Assembly: GCA_002366635.1 (NCBI GenBank)
Contig: DFBN01000006.1
Span: 12,358-23,197 of the forward strand
DNA length: 10,840 nt
DNA from: Caldifarciminota bacterium UBA3079
GTDB lineage: Bacteria; Hydrothermota; Tepidihabitantia; Tepidihabitantales; Tepidihabitantaceae
Direction of reading: 5' to 3'
The translations under genes were made by a program, and so were the position numbers. Each line of letters starts with the position of its first letter. Position 1 is the first letter of the stretch. Below, one piece after another: positions 7,495-10,840 of the stretch. Under the pieces are notes generated by a model that was given only the letters and a program-made list of their open reading frames with translations, was not told the DNA's origin and made no database searches.

Positions 7495-9610
7495 TCTCCG
7501 TTTCGTCTTCCGGCCGCAGTCGGTTGCGGTCATCGGCGCATCGAGACGGAAAGGCAGCATCGGCCAGGCGCTCTTCGCCAATATCCTTTTGAACGGCTAC
7601 ACCGGCATCGTCTACCCGGTCAACATGAAGGCGAAAAGCGTTCTCGGTGTCAGGGCCTACCCTTCTGTTCTGCATATCCCTGACGAAGTGGAACTGGCGA
7701 TTCTGGTTGTGCCCGCGCTTGCGGTGCCTGCGGTCCTGGCCGAATGCGGACAGAAAGGCATCAAAGGTGCTATCGTTATCAGCGCGGGTTTCAAAGAGCT
7801 TGGGCCAACAGGCGCTCGGCTTGAGAAAAGCGTCGGTGAGAAAGCCCGTAAGTACGGCATTTCCCTGGTGGGCCCGAACTGTTTCGGTATGATAAACACC
7901 GATAAGCGTGTCCGGCTCAACACTACATTCGGCCGGGTAATGCCCAGACATGGCAATATCGCCTTTGTTTCTCAAAGCGGCGCCGTAGGAATAGCAGCAC
8001 TCGAATATGCCAAGTCTGAGGATGTCGGCCTTTCCAAATTCATATCTATCGGGAACAAAGCGGATGTCAATGAAAATGATATTCTGGCTTATCTCAAGGA
8101 CGACGAAGAAACCGATGTCATCCTGTTGTACCTGGAAGACCTGGTGAATCCGAAGGAGTCAATGAGAATCGCCCGGGAAATAACATCCCATTCGACCAAG
8201 CCAAAGCCGATTCTTGCCATCAAATCCGGCCGGACATCTGAAGGGGCAAAAGCCGCATCATCCCATACCGGCGCACTGGCCGGCTCAGACGAAACATATA
8301 ACGCCTTCTTCGCCCAGGCTCGGATCCTGCGGGTCGAAACAATCAACGAACTGTTCGCCAGGGCTGCTGCTTTGGCGTATCAGCCCCCACCCAAAGGCTC
8401 ACGCATAGCGATTCTCACAAACGCCGGTGGCATCGGCATAATGGCAACAGACGCCTGCATAAGAAATGGCCTGCAGATGGCAAAATTGACATCCAAGACC
8501 ACGGACGATATGAAAAAACACCTGCCCCCAACCGCTTCTACTCAAAACCCGGTAGACATTGTCGGTGATGCGGATGAACAGCGCTATCGCACTACCTTAA
8601 AACTACTGGCCGCCGACGAAAATGTTGACGGGATTATCTCGATCTGGACCCCGACATTGATGACATCATCAATAGACATTGCCAGAACCATCGCTGATGT
8701 CGGTAAGAACAGCAAAAAACCGATACTTGGCTGCCTGCAGACCATCGGCCGCAGTAAAGAAGTCCGCGAGGCACTGCTGAAATCACAAATACCCCATTAT
8801 CAATTCCCGGAAAACGCAGCCCGTGCCATGGCAGCGATGGCTCAATTCGCTTACTGGAGCAAACGGCCCCAGGGTAAAATAGTGAAATATGACGACACAA
8901 AACCGGATGTGGTCCGCGCCATTATCAGCAAGGCAAAATCAAGACAGCCGGTGTTCCTTTCCGAACCTGAAGGCCACGAAATCCTCAAGGCTTACGGTCT
9001 GCCGGTCCCGGAATACCGGTTGGTCAAAACATCTGAACAGGCAATCAAAGCCGCTGCCGAAATCGGCTACCCGGTGGTGCTGAAAATAGTCTCACCCCAA
9101 ATCCTGCACAAAACCGATGCCGGTGGCGTGCGCATCAATATCACCGATGACGCCAAAATGCGCGACGACTTCGCCGGATTACTCAAAACTGTCAGCAACA
9201 GAAAACCAGATGCGGACATCTGGGGCGTTCTCGTTCAGAAAATGGCACTCAAAGGAACTGAAACCATCCTTGGAATGAAACGCGACCACCAGTTCGGCCC
9301 TCTCCTCATGTTCGGCCTTGGCGGTATCCTGGTCGAAGTCCTGAAAGATGTTGTGTTCAGGGTTGCGCCGATCAGTGACATCTCGGCAGAATCAATGGTT
9401 ACCGGCATAAAGGCTTATAGGATTCTCAAAGGCTTCCGCGGGGAACCGCCTAAAGACACAGGAAAAATCCGGGAATGCCTGCAGCGGCTTTCGCAACTCG
9501 TGACCGATTTTGAGGAGTTCGACGAGATTGACATCAACCCATTACTGGTGTCCGAAAAAGGCAAAGGTGCCCTCGTGCTCGATGCCCGCATCGTGCTCTG
9601 CCAGTCCTGA
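7481..9610 (+). CDS. ADP-forming acetate-CoA ligase, fused alpha-beta subunits
   Basis: This 709-residue enzyme of the NDP-forming acyl-CoA synthetase family interconverts acetyl-CoA (or another acyl-CoA) + ADP + phosphate with the free acid, CoA and ATP. Domain order: CoA-binding Rossmann domain (about 5-140, PQSVAVIGAS near the start, SLVGPNCFG at 128-136); succinyl-CoA-ligase-like domains (about 150-460), with the phosphorylated His expected at His262 in SHTGALAG; and an ATP-grasp domain (about 480-705), with His543 in ILHKTDAGGV, GLGG at 612-615 and DINPLL near the end. This is the fused alpha-beta form; archaeal ADP-forming enzymes often have separate subunits. The length suits a two-part fusion with no extra GNAT domain. 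ATG at 7481 overlaps the previous gene by 14 nt, with TGAGGT (7469-7474) as ribosome site. It is the last gene of the cluster. In peptide fermenters this enzyme conserves energy as ATP. Acyl specificity cannot be read from the sequence. Confidence 0.92.
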   Translation: MDENNLRFVFRPQSVAVIGASRRKGSIGQALFANILLNGYTGIVYPVNMKAKSVLGVRAYPSVLHIPDEVELAILVVPALAVPAVLAECGQKGIKGAIVISAGFKELGPTGARLEKSVGEKARKYGISLVGPNCFGMINTDKRVRLNTTFGRVMPRHGNIAFVSQSGAVGIAALEYAKSEDVGLSKFISIGNKADVNENDILAYLKDDEETDVILLYLEDLVNPKESMRIAREITSHSTKPKPILAIKSGRTSEGAKAASSHTGALAGSDETYNAFFAQARILRVETINELFARAAALAYQPPPKGSRIAILTNAGGIGIMATDACIRNGLQMAKLTSKTTDDMKKHLPPTASTQNPVDIVGDADEQRYRTTLKLLAADENVDGIISIWTPTLMTSSIDIARTIADVGKNSKKPILGCLQTIGRSKEVREALLKSQIPHYQFPENAARAMAAMAQFAYWSKRPQGKIVKYDDTKPDVVRAIISKAKSRQPVFLSEPEGHEILKAYGLPVPEYRLVKTSEQAIKAAAEIGYPVVLKIVSPQILHKTDAGGVRINITDDAKMRDDFAGLLKTVSNRKPDADIWGVLVQKMALKGTETILGMKRDHQFGPLLMFGLGGILVEVLKDVVFRVAPISDISAESMVTGIKAYRILKGFRGEPPKDTGKIRECLQRLSQLVTDFEEFDEIDINPLLVSEKGKGALVLDARIVLCQS

Positions 9611-9649
9611 CAAATGCGTGTGCAAAAGGGTACTCAATTCCCATGTGCT

Positions 9650-9674
9650 CAGGCCACTGCTCTGGTTTGGCCTG
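9650..9674 (+). repeat. Inverted repeat with 11-nt loop, possible operon end structure
   Basis: CAGGCCA (9650-9656) and TGGCCTG (9668-9674) pair perfectly over 7 bp around an 11-nt loop, beginning 39 nt after the ligase stop. No run of T follows, so it is not a standard intrinsic terminator. It could protect the 3' end of the mRNA or act with Rho. Chance is also possible. Confidence 0.35.
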
Positions 9675-9747
9675 CTGGAATGTGACCTGACTCCAGACTC
9701 GATAGAATAAATCCGAACACGACTTGGCAGATAATTCAACCGATGAG

Positions 9748-9764
9748 TCAGGAAATAATCCTGA
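9748..9764. repeat. Small perfect hairpin TCAGGA-AATAA-TCCTGA
   Basis: A 6-bp perfect stem (9748-9753 with 9759-9764) encloses the loop AATAA. GAGTCAGG (9745-9752) can alternatively pair with CCTGACTC (9686-9693), so two mutually exclusive folds are possible. No T-tract follows. The function is unknown. Confidence 0.3.
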
Positions 9765-9882
9765 AAATGCCCGACAAAATGCTTCTCCACATGCATCAAG
9801 AAATAACTGCACAATTGCCTGTGAAAATGACCTGAAGTATAAGTTTGAAGATGAATTGCAGAATAACCCTAAAGGCTACCCG

Positions 9883-9924
9883 GGGGGTTGGGGACTCATT
9901 TCCCGTCTTAATGCTGCAACCCCC
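9883..9924. repeat. G/C-rich inverted repeat with nested hairpin
   Basis: GGGGGTTG (9883-9890) pairs with CAACCCCC (9917-9924). Inside it GGGA (9891-9894) can pair with TCCC (9901-9904). The G-rich arm is conspicuous in otherwise AT-rich intergenic DNA, and it can also pair with CCCCAA at 9943-9948. It lies about 35 bp upstream of the XRE promoter and is not followed by a T-tract, so a structural or operator role is more likely than termination. Confidence 0.35.
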
Positions 9925-9956
9925 AAGTCCTGCGCCATTTAACCCCAATTCAGCCC

Positions 9957-9985
9957 TTGTAATTTATGTAACAGTATTGTATCAT
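9957..9985 (+). promoter_or_regulatory. Candidate promoter of the XRE gene, predicting a leaderless mRNA
   Basis: TTGTAA (9957-9962, 4 of 6 matches) and TATCAT (9980-9985, 5 of 6 matches) are separated by exactly 17 bp. The -10 element ends 6 nt before the ATG at 9992, so the transcript would begin at or next to the start codon. No Shine-Dalgarno is present upstream. TGTA occurs at 9958, 9967 and 9978, nearly in helical phase across the promoter, and may be an autoregulatory operator. Confidence 0.45.
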
Positions 9986-9991
9986 TTTCTG

Positions 9992-10840
9992 ATGCCTAGA
10001 GCACCTGAGAACCGAGCCGGAGAAACCTTTGTTTTTCCCCCTGAACTGGGAAAGCGGCTGCGCGAGTTGCGCAAGCAAGCCGGCCTGACCCAGCAGGAAC
10101 TGGCCGAGTTGATGGGCCGGTGCGGCCCCACGATGCGGAACTGGGTCACAAGGCTGGAACGGGGTCGGCTCAAATACCCGACTATCGCCATGATTGCCGA
10201 CTATCTGCGCGCCTGCCGAGCCGGCTTTAATGACATCGCTGACATCCTGAACTCATACACCTCTCAGCCAGTAGTTGCCGAGAAAAGAGGCCAGCGCCGA
10301 GTAGCCGCCTTGCTGGAACAGCTTCCAGCAAGAGTCGCACACAAAGTGACCCGCTACGACATCAAAACAACAGTGGACCGAAGGTTCTCAGGTAAAAAGC
10401 CGCTGTCCGAGGTGAAACGTGAACTCCATGCCCGCAAGTTTGCCGCAGCCCTGCTCCAGCAAGAAAAACTCGAAGCCTGGCTGGATGAAGTAATGAAAGA
10501 CCTTAACCTGACCCCGATACTTTCGGTCCGCAGGCTTGTCCGCGAATATGGCCGCAGAATCTGGGGCATCCTCAAACAGACAAGGCCAAAACCCGGGCTC
10601 ATCCGCAAGCCGAGACGACCGCGCAAGACCAGGGAACAGCGCCTTGCCGAAATCGAAAACTGGGCAAGCGACCAGAACATTCTTCACAAATCCAGCCTTA
10701 GCCAAATCCGCGAAGACGTTATCGGCTTTTTCAACGCGATGGAAAAACAAGGCGAACTCGACCATTTGCCCTCAATGACCGAAGTTGAGACCATGCGCCT
10801 GGCACGCAAAACCCGTGCCCGCAGAAAAGCAAGACAGAAA
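9992..10840 (+). CDS. XRE-family helix-turn-helix DNA-binding protein, 3' end beyond window
   Basis: The frame is open from ATG at 9992 to the right edge: 283 codons without a stop. Residues about 19-77 form an XRE/Cro-type helix-turn-helix (ELGKRLRELRKQAGLTQQEL, then a turn and a recognition helix ending in RLERGRLKYP), and IADYLRAC closes the domain. The remaining ~200 residues are strongly basic and mostly helical-looking, with few recognisable motifs. Basic clusters occur at 199-213 (RPKPGLIRKPRRPRK) and 270-283 (ARKTRARRKARQK), which suggests extra nucleic-acid contact. I do not recognise a catalytic domain in this tail. Ordinary XRE repressors are often much shorter. No ribosome site lies upstream; a promoter ending 6 nt before the ATG suggests leaderless translation. 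It is separated from the upstream operon by 381 bp, so it is probably its own unit. It is likely a DNA-binding regulator, possibly self-regulating; its targets are unknown. Confidence 0.8.
   Translation, partial: MPRAPENRAGETFVFPPELGKRLRELRKQAGLTQQELAELMGRCGPTMRNWVTRLERGRLKYPTIAMIADYLRACRAGFNDIADILNSYTSQPVVAEKRGQRRVAALLEQLPARVAHKVTRYDIKTTVDRRFSGKKPLSEVKRELHARKFAAALLQQEKLEAWLDEVMKDLNLTPILSVRRLVREYGRRIWGILKQTRPKPGLIRKPRRPRKTREQRLAEIENWASDQNILHKSSLSQIREDVIGFFNAMEKQGELDHLPSMTEVETMRLARKTRARRKARQK

Larger units (their letters stand above)
9611..9991. other. Non-coding region between ligase and XRE gene
   Basis: These 381 bp hold no convincing gene. The open frames here, such as one at 9724-9942 that would need a TTG start, lack a ribosome site and encode low-complexity Asn-rich peptides or shadow the end of the ligase gene. 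The region is more AT-rich than its flanks and contains three inverted repeats (listed separately) and the XRE promoter at its right end. No T-tract-backed terminator was found for the upstream operon. An unrecognised small RNA cannot be excluded. Confidence 0.6.

Noticed and set aside
9650-9674. Intrinsic terminator for the operon
   Set aside because: The stem is only 7 bp with an 11-nt loop and no T-tract follows, so it is reported only as an inverted repeat.
9882-9893. Possible G-quadruplex in the G-rich run
   Set aside because: Only two G runs (six and four) are present, too few for a stable intramolecular quadruplex without help from other strands.
9724-9942. 72-codon plus-strand frame in the spacer
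   Set aside because: It would need a TTG start with no ribosome site, its product is low-complexity Asn-rich, and it includes the G/C-rich inverted repeat.

Overview
The window looks like an uncultured Gram-negative bacterium, probably of the FCB group or a neighbouring candidate phylum such as WOR-3. Three things suggest this: a secreted metallopeptidase ending in a type IX (Por)-style sorting tail, an ExbB/TolQ-type proton channel, and an ADP-forming acetate-CoA ligase used with a CoA transferase, which is typical of peptide fermenters. The phylum guess is inference. No rRNA, tRNA, CRISPR array or insertion sequence was found.

Layout. At 1-237 (minus strand) is the start of an ExbB/MotA/TolQ-family channel protein that runs off the left edge. 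A divergent intergenic region (238-495) follows, with a promoter-like pair on each strand and two small palindromes between them. From 496 to 9610 six plus-strand genes are packed with a 4-nt gap or 4-14 nt overlaps, so they look like one operon: a secreted M14 zinc carboxypeptidase; a catalytic M16 peptidase; a non-catalytic M16 partner; the C-terminal half of a metallo-beta-lactamase (MBL)-fold hydrolase; an acetyl-CoA hydrolase/4-hydroxybutyrate CoA-transferase-type protein fused to a GNAT domain; and a fused alpha-beta ADP-forming acetate-CoA ligase. A 381-bp non-coding stretch (9611-9991) with several inverted repeats follows. The window ends in an XRE-type helix-turn-helix gene (9992 to the right edge) that appears to be leaderless.

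How the genes may work together (inference). The M14 enzyme and the M16 pair carry export signals and would degrade peptides outside the cytoplasm. The last two enzymes handle acyl-CoA in the cytoplasm, and the ligase can make ATP while releasing acetate or branched/aryl acids derived from amino acids. The operon could therefore link peptide breakdown to energy conservation at the acyl-CoA level.

The strongest unusual signals are the reciprocal loss of active-site elements in the two M16 proteins, the MBL gene that lacks its HxHxDH half exactly at an operon junction, and the GNAT domain on the CoA transferase rather than on the adjacent ligase. Nothing here amounts to a clearly new defence or mobile system; most genes fall into known families.
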